Assembly: GCF_001510665.1 (NCBI RefSeq)
Contig: NZ_LMTI01000006.1
Location: 85,834 to 149,833, forward strand
Reading direction: 5' to 3'
Length of the DNA: 64,000 nucleotides
Source of the DNA: Bacillus sp. FJAT-27445
GTDB lineage: Bacteria > Bacillota > Bacilli > Bacillales > Cytobacillaceae
Positions 56,159 to 64,000 of this stretch are shown in pieces. Below the pieces are notes generated by a model, which was not told the origin of the DNA, searched no databases, and saw only the letters and a list, made by a program, of their open reading frames with translations. Made by a program: the position numbers and the translations under genes. The first letter of the stretch is position 1. The number at the start of each line of letters is the position of its first letter.

Positions 56159-57147
56159 AGCCAGTCGTAGCCATCACAATGGGCGATGCTGCCGGAATCG
56201 GACCGGAAATTATTTTGAAGGCCCTTGGCCGTAAGGAAACCTATGAAATTAGCCGTCCTCTTGTTATTGGAGATACATCAATTTTGGAAAGGGCCGCCGG
56301 TTTTATTGGGTCTGATGTTAAAGTGAATTCGATTGCGGATCCTGTTGAAGCCGCCTTTCAGCACGGTACGGTCGATTGTATAGATTTACACCTGTTGCAT
56401 GCGGACATTCCCGTTGGAAAAGTATCCAAGGAAGCAGGTAATGCTGCGTTCAGATATTTGGAAAAAGGGATATCCCTAGCAAAGCAGGACAAAATTGATG
56501 CAATTTGCACTGCCCCATTGAATAAGGAGGCGCTCCATCTGGGCGGCCATCTTTTTCCCGGGCATACTGAAATCCTTGCTGAATTGACCGGTACAAAAGA
56601 CTTTGCGATGATGCTGACTGCCCCGAATTTAAGGGTTATTCACGTAACGACGCATGTCGGGCTACTAAAAGCGGTTGAGCTCATTAACCCCGAAAGAGTA
56701 TTCAAAGTTATTAAACTGGCGCATGAAACGCTTAAGAAGGCGGGAATTATCAATCCTAAAATTGCGGTCTGCGGCATCAATCCGCATGCGGGAGAGAATG
56801 GTTTGTTTGGGAATGGTGAGGAAGAGGATAAGATTGTCCCGGCGGTTGACAAGGCTGTTCGGGAAGGAATCGAAGTCTTCGGGCCACTGCCTGCCGATAC
56901 GCTTTTTTTCAGAGCGACACGAGGCGATTTTGACATCATCGTTGCAATGTACCATGACCAGGGCCATGCTCCGATTAAGGTCCTCGGGCTTGAAGCGGGT
57001 GTCAACATTACAGTTGGGCTGCCGATTATACGTACCAGTGTCGATCACGGAACTGCCTTTGATATTGCGGGAAAAGGGATTGCGAGCGAGGATAGCCTAA
57101 TGGAAGCGCTCCGGCAAGCGGTCGCTCTTGCCCCAAAACGAACATAA
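56155..57147 (+). CDS. pdxA2: 4-phospho-D-threonate 3-dehydrogenase (PdxA2)
   Basis: 330 aa from a GTG start overlapping the kinase stop. PdxA-fold blocks are VAITMGDAAGIGPEIILKAL, ICTAPLNKEALHLGG, HTEILAELTG, HVTTHVGLL and VAMYHDQGHAPIKVLG with the metal-binding histidines. The C-terminus is TVGLPIIRTSVDHGTAFDIAGKG. PdxA2 enzymes oxidise and decarboxylate 4-phosphotetronates to dihydroxyacetone phosphate and CO2. The tie to a DUF1537 kinase separates it from the vitamin B6 enzyme PdxA. Confidence 0.9.
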   Translation: MKPVVAITMGDAAGIGPEIILKALGRKETYEISRPLVIGDTSILERAAGFIGSDVKVNSIADPVEAAFQHGTVDCIDLHLLHADIPVGKVSKEAGNAAFRYLEKGISLAKQDKIDAICTAPLNKEALHLGGHLFPGHTEILAELTGTKDFAMMLTAPNLRVIHVTTHVGLLKAVELINPERVFKVIKLAHETLKKAGIINPKIAVCGINPHAGENGLFGNGEEEDKIVPAVDKAVREGIEVFGPLPADTLFFRATRGDFDIIVAMYHDQGHAPIKVLGLEAGVNITVGLPIIRTSVDHGTAFDIAGKGIASEDSLMEALRQAVALAPKRT

Positions 57148-57160
57148 TGAGGTGTACAAA

Positions 57161-57976
57161 GTGTTGCTTGAGAAAAAGTACAAAAAACTCCAGTCGATTT
57201 TAACTGAAATGGAGACAATCGTCATTGCCTTTTCTGGTGGTGTGGACAGCACGTTCCTTTTAAAAGCTGCACTTGATACACTGGGGCCGGAAAAGGTCCT
57301 TGCGGTGATTGCTGACAGTGAGACTTATCCATTCGAGGAGCTTGAGGAGGCGCAAAGGCTGGCCAGGTTGCTAGGTGCCCGCCATGAAGTAATCCATACT
57401 TCGGAGCTGGCAATTCCGGGTTATGCCGAAAACACCCCGAACAGATGTTATTTTTGCAAAAAAAGCCTCTTTGAGCATATCCTGCCGATTATGAAGGAGC
57501 AAAACTATAAAAATATTGCATTCGGCCTAATTGCCGACGATATGGGAGACCACAGGCCAGGCATTAAGGCTGCGAGGGAATACAATGTCCGCGGGCCGCT
57601 GCAGGAAGCCGACTTATATAAGGAAGAAATCCGCGAACTTTCCCAGGAATTCGGGCTCCCGACTTGGAATAAGCCTTCGTTTGCCTGCTTGTCCTCCAGG
57701 ATTGCTTACGGGGAACAGATAACAATCGAGAAACTGACGAGAATTGACCAATCGGAACAGGCAATCCGAAAGCTTGGTATCCGACAGGTAAGGGTTCGTA
57801 CCCATGGGGAGATTGCAAGGATTGAAGTAGAATTGCAGGACATGCCTGTTCTGTTGGAACATCATGGCCATATTACTGCAAAGCTTAGGGAACTTGGATA
57901 TATGTATGTGACCCTGGATTTAGCTGGTTATAAAAGCGGCAGCATGAATAAGGTCCTGGCCAAGTCTGAAAAATAG
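57161..57976 (+). CDS. larE: LarE, sacrificial sulfur transferase of the nickel-pincer cofactor
   Basis: 271 aa from the GTG at 57161, which follows GAGGTG; a TTG at 57128 lies inside pdxA2 and is unlikely. The PP-loop is AFSGGVDSTFLL. NRCYFCKKSLF and KPSFACLSSRIAYGEQIT follow, and the latter holds C176, the cysteine that L. plantarum LarE gives up as sulfur donor at the same number. It adenylates and thiolates the pyridinium biscarboxylate made by LarB. It is placed directly before larB and larC. Confidence 0.93.
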   Translation: MLLEKKYKKLQSILTEMETIVIAFSGGVDSTFLLKAALDTLGPEKVLAVIADSETYPFEELEEAQRLARLLGARHEVIHTSELAIPGYAENTPNRCYFCKKSLFEHILPIMKEQNYKNIAFGLIADDMGDHRPGIKAAREYNVRGPLQEADLYKEEIRELSQEFGLPTWNKPSFACLSSRIAYGEQITIEKLTRIDQSEQAIRKLGIRQVRVRTHGEIARIEVELQDMPVLLEHHGHITAKLRELGYMYVTLDLAGYKSGSMNKVLAKSEK

Positions 57977-57977
57977 G

Positions 57978-58733
57978 TTGGCGGACATACCAACAAGCCT
58001 TCTAATAAAAAGGCATCTACATATTGGGGAACTGGCAGGTGACGGTATGGAAAGTTTCGAAGATTTGGGTTTTAGTAAAGTAGATATCGACAGGGAGAAC
58101 CGGACAGGTTTCCCGGAAGTAATTTTTGGTGAGGGGAAAACGTCAGCCCAAATCCAGGCAATCCTGGACAGGCTGATCCAAAACCATGGGAAAGGTATGG
58201 TGACAAGGCTGTCGCAGGAAAAGGCGAATGACTTGCTGCCACTATTTCCTGAAGCAACGTATGATCCTGTCTCAAAAATCATGCTCTATGGGTCGACTTC
58301 CCGTCGATTTGAAGGAGAACTAATGATCCTGTGCGCCGGAACATCGGATTTGCCTGTTGCGGAAGAAGCTGCACTTACGGCTGAATGGATGGGGTGTAGC
58401 GTTACTCGCCTCTATGATGTCGGCGTTGCGGGGCTCGACAGGCTCCTTGCCTATCGTGAACAAATCACCGGGGCGAGCGTGTTAATTGTTGTCGCCGGCA
58501 TGGAGGGTGCCTTGCCGAGCGTAGTTGGAGGACTGGTAAGCCGACCGGTCATTGCCGTACCTACTTCGATTGGATACGGTGCCCATCTGCAGGGGCTGAC
58601 ACCGCTTTTGGGCATGTTGACCTCATGTGCATCGGGGATGAGTGTTGTCAACATCGACAATGGTTTCGGGGCTGCCTACCAGGCCGCTCTAATTTTAAAG
58701 CTTGCTTCCGACACTAAGGGGGTGAGGGAATGA
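57978..58733 (+). CDS. larB: LarB, nickel-pincer cofactor biosynthesis carboxylase
   Basis: 251 aa if the TTG at 57978, one base after larE, is the start. An ATG at 58047 with AGGTGA upstream is the alternative and would begin at MESFEDLGFSKVDIDRENRTGFPEVIFGEGKT, near the usual core start. The C-terminal PurE-like domain has LCAGTSDLPVAEEAALTAEWMG, VVAGMEGALPSVVGGL and PTSIGYGAHLQG. LarB carboxylates and hydrolyses nicotinic acid adenine dinucleotide to the pincer precursor. The first 23 residues do not look like normal LarB, so the start remains uncertain. Confidence 0.9.
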   Translation: MADIPTSLLIKRHLHIGELAGDGMESFEDLGFSKVDIDRENRTGFPEVIFGEGKTSAQIQAILDRLIQNHGKGMVTRLSQEKANDLLPLFPEATYDPVSKIMLYGSTSRRFEGELMILCAGTSDLPVAEEAALTAEWMGCSVTRLYDVGVAGLDRLLAYREQITGASVLIVVAGMEGALPSVVGGLVSRPVIAVPTSIGYGAHLQGLTPLLGMLTSCASGMSVVNIDNGFGAAYQAALILKLASDTKGVRE

Positions 58734-60238
58734 AGATCCTATATTTGGATTGCGGCTATGGCATTTCCGGTGACATGACATTGTCCGCCCTGATTGACCT
58801 GGGGGCGGATGTGGACTATATAGTTGCCCACCTGAAAAAACTCCCTATTGATGAGTTTGAAATGAATGTCAGGCAGGTGAACAAAAACGGCATTTCTGCT
58901 AAACTGCTAGATCTCCGGTTTGCACATGGGAATGAAGTGGGCCATGGGCATAATAAAGAACATGGAAATGAACACGATTCTGAACACGGGCTGGACCATC
59001 ATGGACATAAACACAGCCACAATCATGAGCATGAACACAGCCACAATCATGAACATGAACACAGCCACAATCATGAATATGGACACAGCCATAATCATGA
59101 ACATAAACACAGCCACAGCCATGAACATGAACAAAACCATAAACATGAACACAACCACAATCATGAACATGAACTTTTGCACGATCATGGGCATGGGCAT
59201 TCGCATGACCACAACCACGCCCATTCGCACCATCACGATGAAGCAAGTTCACACGGGCATTTCCACCGGAAGGCTTCGTCTATTCTTGAGATGATTCAGG
59301 AAAGCACCCTGCCACAGCGGGTTAAGGACAGAAGCACCGCGGTTTTCCAAGTGATTGCCGAAGCAGAGGGGAAAATCCATGGGATGAGTCCGGAGGATGT
59401 ACATTTTCATGAGGTCGGAGCAATGGACTCAATCATTGACATCATTGGCGTCTGCTTGGCGCTCGAGAGCCTTGGCATAGATAAAGTCATTGCGGCTCCG
59501 GTTCCAACCGGGTATGGAAAAATCATGATTGCCCACGGTCTCTACCCCGTTCCGGCACCGGCGACATCAGAGATTTTGACGGATATCCCGCTATCTGATT
59601 TCCAGGCTAAAGGAGAGCTGACAACACCGACAGGGGCCGGATTCCTGAAGGCTCTTGCCAGCGAATTTGGCCACCTTCCAGGACTTCCAGTGAGAAAAAT
59701 TGGCTATGGGGCAGGGAAAAAGAATTTTGCTCACCCCAATGTCCTACGGGCTTTCCTTTTTGATGCGGAAACTAGCACCCAAAGGGAAACGATCGTTGTC
59801 CTCGAATGCCAGGTCGATGATATGACAGGGGAAATGCTTGGGTTTACGATGGATAGGCTATTGGCGAATGGGGCTTTGGATGTGTTTTTTACGCCTGTGA
59901 CGATGAAAAAGAGCCGGCCAGGTGTCTTGCTTACAGTTTTAGCCAAACCCTTAGATTCCGAAAAAATAGAGGGGCTTCTCCTCCGGGAAACCAGTACATT
60001 CGGTGTGCGAAAGAAAGAATGGATGAGAAGCATTTTGCAGCGCCGTTTCCAGACTGTCGAAACTCCTTATGGAAGCCTAAAGGTTAAAATCGGCTTCTCG
60101 GGTAAGGAAATTTACAAAGCCGTCCCTGAATATGAGGAGGTTAGGAAAGTGGCAATTGCGTGTGGCATAGGATTTATGGAAGTGTATCGTGCCGCCCAGA
60201 CAGCCGCATTTATGCAGGCTAACAAGATTGATAACTGA
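58730..60238 (+). CDS. larC: LarC, nickel insertase with large histidine-rich region
   Basis: 502 aa in one unbroken frame, overlapping larB by 4 nt. The N-terminal LarC1 part begins ILYLDCGYGISGDMTLSALIDLG. Residues about 66-184 are extremely rich in His, Glu and Asn (repeated HSHNHEHE units). HFHEVGAMDSIIDIIG, PVPTGYG and the C-terminal LarC2 part with LECQVDDMTGEMLGF and VTMKKSRPGVLLTVL follow. It puts nickel into the pincer using CTP. In L. plantarum larC1 and larC2 are joined by frameshifting; here no shift is needed. The His-rich segment probably stores nickel. Confidence 0.95.
   Translation: MKILYLDCGYGISGDMTLSALIDLGADVDYIVAHLKKLPIDEFEMNVRQVNKNGISAKLLDLRFAHGNEVGHGHNKEHGNEHDSEHGLDHHGHKHSHNHEHEHSHNHEHEHSHNHEYGHSHNHEHKHSHSHEHEQNHKHEHNHNHEHELLHDHGHGHSHDHNHAHSHHHDEASSHGHFHRKASSILEMIQESTLPQRVKDRSTAVFQVIAEAEGKIHGMSPEDVHFHEVGAMDSIIDIIGVCLALESLGIDKVIAAPVPTGYGKIMIAHGLYPVPAPATSEILTDIPLSDFQAKGELTTPTGAGFLKALASEFGHLPGLPVRKIGYGAGKKNFAHPNVLRAFLFDAETSTQRETIVVLECQVDDMTGEMLGFTMDRLLANGALDVFFTPVTMKKSRPGVLLTVLAKPLDSEKIEGLLLRETSTFGVRKKEWMRSILQRRFQTVETPYGSLKVKIGFSGKEIYKAVPEYEEVRKVAIACGIGFMEVYRAAQTAAFMQANKIDN
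58975..59200 (+). repeat. in-gene short tandem repeat coding for the His-rich segment of LarC
   Basis: CACAGCCACAATCATGAACATGAA-like 24-bp units, with an 18-bp inner period, recur about six times. They encode HSHNHEHE. The open frames on other strands here are shadows of this repeat. Confidence 0.8.
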
Positions 60239-60292
60239 ACTATAATGGGATTGGATCGAAAAAAACGACAATGGAGGATTAATTAAAGAGAC

Positions 60293-60336
60293 AAAGGCCG
60301 GCAGCCAGTGGGTTTCACGAAAACTGCCGGCCTTTT
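60293..60336 (+). terminator. rho-independent terminator of the lar operon
   Basis: AAAGGCCGGCAG (60293-60304) pairs with CTGCCGGCCTTT (60324-60335), with a TTTT tail. It separates larC from the alcohol dehydrogenase gene, whose first in-frame ATG lies 3 nt after the stem. Confidence 0.88.
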
Positions 60337-60338
60337 CC

Positions 60339-61541
60339 ATGACTATTGAATTAATTGGGACGGAGTGGATTGTTATCACTAATTTATTTCAATTTTATAC
60401 TGCGAACCATATTGTCTGTGGAGCGTATTCCCTTGAGAAGCTTTCAGAGAACCTTCATCTTATCGGGAAAAAAATCGAAACTGCACTTATTATTGCCCAG
60501 CCATCTCTTATAAGATTAGGTTTTATCGATAAAGTAGAAAGCCAATTATCGGCTAAAGGAATCAAGACTTTTACAATAAATTCCGTTATGCCAGAGCCAA
60601 CTGTCCAAAATATTGAGGATATCTATGAAGAAATAGCTGAACAGGAGTTTGATTTAATCATTGGGATTGGCGGTGGCAGTGCACTGGATGCCACAAAACT
60701 TCTCTCTGTTTTAAAAACAAACGATGCTTCAGTTCGTGGCCTTTTGAGTGGGACTCAAATTGAAAAAGAGGGGATTCCGACAATCCTAATCCCTTCTACT
60801 TCAGGAACGGGTTCAGAGGTCACCCCTAATTCCATCGTAACTGTGCCTGAAGAAGAGTTGAAAGTGGGGATCGTAAGTAAGTTTTTTCTTCCTAAGCTTG
60901 TTATACTTGATCCAATTTTAACCTTAAGCCTTCCGAAGAAGATTACTGCAGCAACAGGAATGGATGCATTTACCCATTCTCTTGAATCCTTTATCTCAAA
61001 TAAGGCAAATCCACTGAGTGATATGTTTGCCCTTGAATCAATAAGGCTTATATCTTCAAGTATAGTAGAAGCTTATCATAATGGTTCATCTATAGAAGCG
61101 AGACAAAAAATGCTCTTGGGATCAATGTATGGCGGCATGGCATTAACCAGTGCGGGAACAGCTGCTGTGCACGCTTTGGCTTATCCACTGGGCGGAAAGT
61201 TTAATATTCCACATGGTGAGGCAAATTCAATGTTATTGCCACATGTTATGGAATTTAATATGGATGCGATTACCGACAAGCTAGTTGAAGTAAGTAAAGC
61301 TATGGGAATTTACAGTGTCCAGGAATCACGGGAAAAACTTGCCGAGAAAGTTGTAGAACAAATCATTGTATGGACAAATGTATTGAATATTCCTCAAGAT
61401 TTAAATGCATATGGGATCAAGGAAGATGATATTTCCCAATTGGCCGAGTCTGCATCAAAGGTAACCCGGTTGTTAAACAATAATCCCAAGTCGTTAACTA
61501 TTAGTGAAATAGAAGATATTTATCGGAAATTGCTTAGGTAA
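60339..61541 (+). CDS. iron-containing alcohol dehydrogenase
   Basis: 400 aa. Family III ADH motifs are IGIGGGSALDATKLLSVL, PSTSGTGSEVTPNSIV, AATGMDAFTHSLESFIS, HALAYPLGGKFNIPHGEANSMLLPHV and the metal histidines within them. It oxidises or reduces a small alcohol or semialdehyde with NAD(P). The only in-frame ATG (60339) has no ribosome site and overlaps the preceding terminator. The usual family N-terminus would start near FQFYTANHIVCG (about residue 17), where GGGACGGAG precedes an ATT codon at 60369. It may finish the hydroxy-acid pathway, but its own transcription is likely. Confidence 0.88.
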   Translation: MTIELIGTEWIVITNLFQFYTANHIVCGAYSLEKLSENLHLIGKKIETALIIAQPSLIRLGFIDKVESQLSAKGIKTFTINSVMPEPTVQNIEDIYEEIAEQEFDLIIGIGGGSALDATKLLSVLKTNDASVRGLLSGTQIEKEGIPTILIPSTSGTGSEVTPNSIVTVPEEELKVGIVSKFFLPKLVILDPILTLSLPKKITAATGMDAFTHSLESFISNKANPLSDMFALESIRLISSSIVEAYHNGSSIEARQKMLLGSMYGGMALTSAGTAAVHALAYPLGGKFNIPHGEANSMLLPHVMEFNMDAITDKLVEVSKAMGIYSVQESREKLAEKVVEQIIVWTNVLNIPQDLNAYGIKEDDISQLAESASKVTRLLNNNPKSLTISEIEDIYRKLLR

Positions 61542-61606
61542 ATTCGCCAGGGGTTCAAGCCTCTATCTTTAATGTTTCTCAGTTGATGGAGTTCTTTCCT
61601 GCATGC

Positions 61607-61675
61607 AAAAAAAGGCACAACACGGAGTTGTAAAAATATCTCCGGTTGCGCCTTTTGATTGTGCAAAACTTCAGA
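61607..61675 (-). terminator. shared terminator element, copy B2
   Basis: GGCACAACACGGAG with CTCCGGTTGCGCC forms a hairpin. On the minus strand it is followed by TTTTTTT, so it ends the SEC-C gene. The sequence, including the flanking TTTTGATTGTGCAA, is shared with copy B1 at 48053-48108. Confidence 0.75.
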
Positions 61676-61691
61676 TTCACTTGCTTTATGC

Positions 61692-62735
61692 TTAAGTGGT
61701 TATTTCCTCAATCTCCTGGAGTTCGTTCTCGAGGGCTTTTTTCATATCCCTGTATTTGTTTGAGATGCTGCCGGCAGAAGTTCCAAAAGTTTCAGCCAGT
61801 TGCTTTTGAGAAATTGAAACAGAAGCCTGACTCTGTGACAGAATCAAATAAATGAGCGCGGCTGTATAGATTTGAGGGTTCCGAATCGTAGGTTTTTCCT
61901 TATTACTGTATTGGGACCAAAGTGTTAGGCCAAGGTTAACCAACGTCTTTGAACCATCATGTTCTTCCATGTATTCCTGGTATGCTTCCGCAACTTCACG
62001 ATGCTTTTGCGAAGGCCAATCCCAACCGTCCATAAGGGTGACAGATTCCGGAAACATAAAGCAATCAAGGGCGACAAGAAAGGAATCTTGCATGAAGGAT
62101 TTTGGATTCCCATTTCCGGTGTCTTCATATAATGCGAGTATTTCTCTTTCAACTTCCTCCCCAAAGGCTGCAGGGATGTTGAAAAAGGTCCCAAAAAAGA
62201 CTGCCGGCTCTGAAAGAAGGACAGTTGCAAGAATGAGGTCCCCTTGTTCCGGTACATAGTCCTGATCGAGTAATTTTACCTCGGAAGTTTCTTTTGTAAA
62301 AATATCTTCAACTGTTAGGGACTTGCCATTCTCCAAGCTGACTGCCCGGAAGACAGAAAGGTAACTGTTTTTCCAAGCCTCGGCCATCATTTTTACCTTT
62401 GGCCTAGTGATGGTTTTTGAATAAGAGTCTATGTATTCATCCATGACCGTTTTTCCATTTTTGGAAAGGGACGTGGCAAACCAGGTAAGGGCACAAAATT
62501 CAAACACCTCGACCGCTTCGTCCGGAACCGGGTGGTTATCGTAATGCTCCTGTAAATAATCTTCAATTTCGTTTTCATAGCGATCCCATGTATATCTAAT
62601 CATATCGGCTTGGATCTCTTTCAATTCCCTGTCGAGCAGCTCGTCCAATTGCACAACCGCTCCCTTGGCGCAGCATTTCTTGTACTTCTTGCCACTCCCG
62701 CATGGGCACTTTTCATTTCGGCCTATCGTTGACAC
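61692..62735 (-). CDS. SEC-C zinc-binding domain protein
   Basis: 347 aa. The N-terminus GRNEKCPCGSGKKYKKCC is a perfect SEC-C metal-binding motif (CxCx8CC). The rest is mostly helical and acidic. The last 50 residues (QKQLAETFGTSAGSISNKYRDMKKAL) look like a helix-turn-helix segment. Bacillus genomes carry several such proteins of unknown role, possibly linked to translation or protein quality control. The start is uncomplicated. A short related fragment lies at 24667-24712 and a shared terminator at 48053. Confidence 0.8.
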   Translation of the reverse strand: MSTIGRNEKCPCGSGKKYKKCCAKGAVVQLDELLDRELKEIQADMIRYTWDRYENEIEDYLQEHYDNHPVPDEAVEVFEFCALTWFATSLSKNGKTVMDEYIDSYSKTITRPKVKMMAEAWKNSYLSVFRAVSLENGKSLTVEDIFTKETSEVKLLDQDYVPEQGDLILATVLLSEPAVFFGTFFNIPAAFGEEVEREILALYEDTGNGNPKSFMQDSFLVALDCFMFPESVTLMDGWDWPSQKHREVAEAYQEYMEEHDGSKTLVNLGLTLWSQYSNKEKPTIRNPQIYTAALIYLILSQSQASVSISQKQLAETFGTSAGSISNKYRDMKKALENELQEIEEITT

Positions 62736-62980
62736 TACTTGCTCATCCTTTCACTTGCTTTGTAACTAATCTATCATATCATAAAGGAAATATAGGATGG
62801 GCAGTTCCCGGCTGGCAATCATTGGAGTATGTTTCTTAGTCTGGTGTTTTTTAAGTCTGCGGGTTTTTTATTTTAAAAAGAACAACGAGAATGTTAACGG
62901 ATTATTCACATTCATTTGGTTGTTCCATAATGGGATTCTGTAAAATTGAGGTTAGAAAACGTGAAAGGAAGTGGAATTTT

Positions 62981-63889
62981 ATGATACTGAAAGAACGAAC
63001 GGAATCAGCGGATCTGCGTTGCATGCGCTATTTGAATGCGCGCATGGACCTGTCTGAAAGTGAAAAGTTTTATTTGTCGAATCTGGAAGCGGGGTTCGAG
63101 GGGGAGGTGGCGTTCGACAAGCTTTCGGCAAAACTTAAGGAAGAAAGGTATATTTTGAATGATTTGTTGCTCGAGGCGAACCGCTCTAATTTTCAAATCG
63201 ATTCGACTATTATTTCCGAGGGGATCATTGACGCGATTGATGTGAAGTATTACAAGGGCGATTATGTATGGAAGGATGGCGAAATTTATACGAGGCAGAC
63301 AGGCCATAAATGCAAGAATCCTTTCGAGCAGCTTAACAGAAGCAATAATCTTTTCAATCAATACCTCCGCGAGAACAAGATGAATTTCCTCGTTCGATCC
63401 ACTCTGGTCTTCAGCCATCCTGAATTCACCTTATACAATGCTCCCGAAGACACATCTATTATTCTTCCGACCCAAGTAAACCGGTTCATGGCCGAATTGG
63501 ATAGCCGGCCCTCCAAATTGCATGATGGCCATAAGAAACTGGCTAATATCCTTCTAACATCTAACAAAGATGGCAGCCGATACTCCAAATTGCCGGCGTT
63601 CACGTATGAAGGGATAAAGAAAGGGATATTTTGTGGAATTTGCCTTTCTAGAATGACTACTTTCAATAAGGAATTTTTGATTTGCGGTAATTGCGGCTGC
63701 CAGGAAAAGATTGAGACTGCGATTGTAAGGAGTACTAAAGAGTTTAGTTTGCTCTTTCCTGAACGAATAATGACTACCCGGAGCATTATGGACTGGTGCC
63801 AGGTTGACTTCAGCAGCCGTACTTATTTAAGGGCGCTGCAAAGGCACTTTAATGCAGTGGGGAAAACTAAGAATACTTACTATGTATAA
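62981..63889 (+). CDS. NERD-domain (nuclease-related) protein
   Basis: 302 aa from the ATG at 62981, which has GAAAGGAAG 10 nt upstream; the frame extends to 62891 without a ribosome site. The NERD domain occupies about 30-160: GFEGEVAFDKL, ILNDLLLE, FQIDSTIISEGIIDAIDVKYYKGDYVWKDGEIY (fold core with catalytic-type D and K), then NPFEQLNRSNNLF and VRSTLVFSHPEFTLY. A later CGICLSRM...CGNCGCQ region (about 252-275) could be a zinc ribbon. Such proteins are predicted nucleases in DNA processing. The partner is unknown. Confidence 0.8.
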   Translation: MILKERTESADLRCMRYLNARMDLSESEKFYLSNLEAGFEGEVAFDKLSAKLKEERYILNDLLLEANRSNFQIDSTIISEGIIDAIDVKYYKGDYVWKDGEIYTRQTGHKCKNPFEQLNRSNNLFNQYLRENKMNFLVRSTLVFSHPEFTLYNAPEDTSIILPTQVNRFMAELDSRPSKLHDGHKKLANILLTSNKDGSRYSKLPAFTYEGIKKGIFCGICLSRMTTFNKEFLICGNCGCQEKIETAIVRSTKEFSLLFPERIMTTRSIMDWCQVDFSSRTYLRALQRHFNAVGKTKNTYYV

Positions 63890-63944
63890 TAGGAAGGCGG
63901 GCACACCGATGGCGCTTAATATGATAGCCCTTTATTTATGACAA

Positions 63945-64000
63945 GCAAAGGGTAAAATCGAGTTGGGTTGTCAGAATAAGCCAGGATATGTGACAAGCAA
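63945..64000 (-). repeat. reverse-orientation unit of the 52-bp hairpin repeat, cut by window end
   Basis: On the minus strand it reads TTGCTTGTCACATATCCTGG then CTTATTCTGACAACCCAACT and CGATTTTACCC. This parallels the unit of the array at 27784-28440. The window ends inside it, so more units may follow. Confidence 0.7.

Noticed and set aside
54893..57147. Vitamin B6 biosynthesis by PdxA
   Set aside because: The overlapping DUF1537 kinase gene and lack of other pdx genes favour the catabolic PdxA2 role.
58899..59294. Open frames on both strands coding Met/Ile- or His-rich peptides in larC
   Set aside because: They mirror the short tandem repeat that encodes the LarC histidine-rich segment.
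58730..60238. Programmed frameshift between larC1 and larC2
   Set aside because: The two halves are in one continuous frame here, so no frameshift is needed.

Overview
The window looks like chromosomal DNA of a low-G+C Gram-positive bacterium of the Bacillaceae, probably a soil relative of Mesobacillus, Neobacillus or Bacillus. The signs are AGGAGG-type ribosome sites, TTG and GTG starts, a YwqCDE-type tyrosine kinase/phosphatase module, CcpA-type cre sites, YesMN-type two-component regulators, the split GcvPA/GcvPB architecture and U-tailed terminators. No rRNA, tRNA, CRISPR array, insertion-sequence transposase or intact prophage was seen.

Region 1 (about 0.2-19.7 kb) is a cell-surface polysaccharide locus. 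It begins with a small membrane peptide and an SGNH hydrolase. It then has a Wzz-like modulator, BY-kinase and PHP phosphatase (YwqC/D/E type), a structured RNA that fits the EAR (epsC) antitermination element, and an AT-rich Wzx/Wzy block. That block holds an initiating sugar-phosphate transferase, four glycosyltransferases, a polymerase and a flippase. dTDP-rhamnose genes rmlACDB and UDP-glucose dehydrogenase follow. A sugar O-acetyltransferase with an apparent 5' frameshift, a c-di-GMP-I riboswitch upstream of a 41-codon membrane peptide, and an LCP (LytR-CpsA-Psr) ligase close the region. Together they would make a rhamnose- and probably uronate-containing Wzy-type polymer and attach it to the wall.

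Region 2 (about 19.7-28.6 kb) is patchy. It has an ASCH protein, membrane proteins, a secreted beta-propeller protein and a GNAT acetyltransferase. Two secreted hydrolases are disrupted: an M14 carboxypeptidase by an in-frame amber codon and a glycerophosphodiester phosphodiesterase by a one-base deletion. Gene remnants, dispersed repeats and a 52-bp hairpin tandem array fill much of the rest.

Region 3 (28.6-47.7 kb) is a carbohydrate-use island. It contains a YesM/YesN two-component system, two complete carbohydrate ABC importers (binding lipoprotein plus two permeases, no ATPase gene), an MGH1/GH63-like glycosidase, an SDR dehydrogenase, a divergent GcvPA/GcvPB pair and a GH2 beta-galactosidase. 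Two unusual tandem-repeat arrays separate its blocks.

Region 4 (49.9-61.5 kb) is a hydroxy-acid catabolic locus. A CdaR regulator diverges from glycerate kinase and a KdgT-type permease. A second unit encodes a LarA-family nickel racemase/epimerase, a DUF1537 four-carbon acid-sugar kinase, PdxA2, and the nickel-pincer cofactor genes larE, larB and an unsplit larC. An iron-type alcohol dehydrogenase follows. The most interesting prediction is that this LarA works as a C2 epimerase feeding a four-carbon sugar acid into the kinase/PdxA2 route to dihydroxyacetone phosphate.

The right edge carries a SEC-C protein, a NERD-domain protein and a reverse-orientation unit of the 52-bp repeat seen at 27.8 kb. 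Functions are inferred from recognised motifs; no database search was run.
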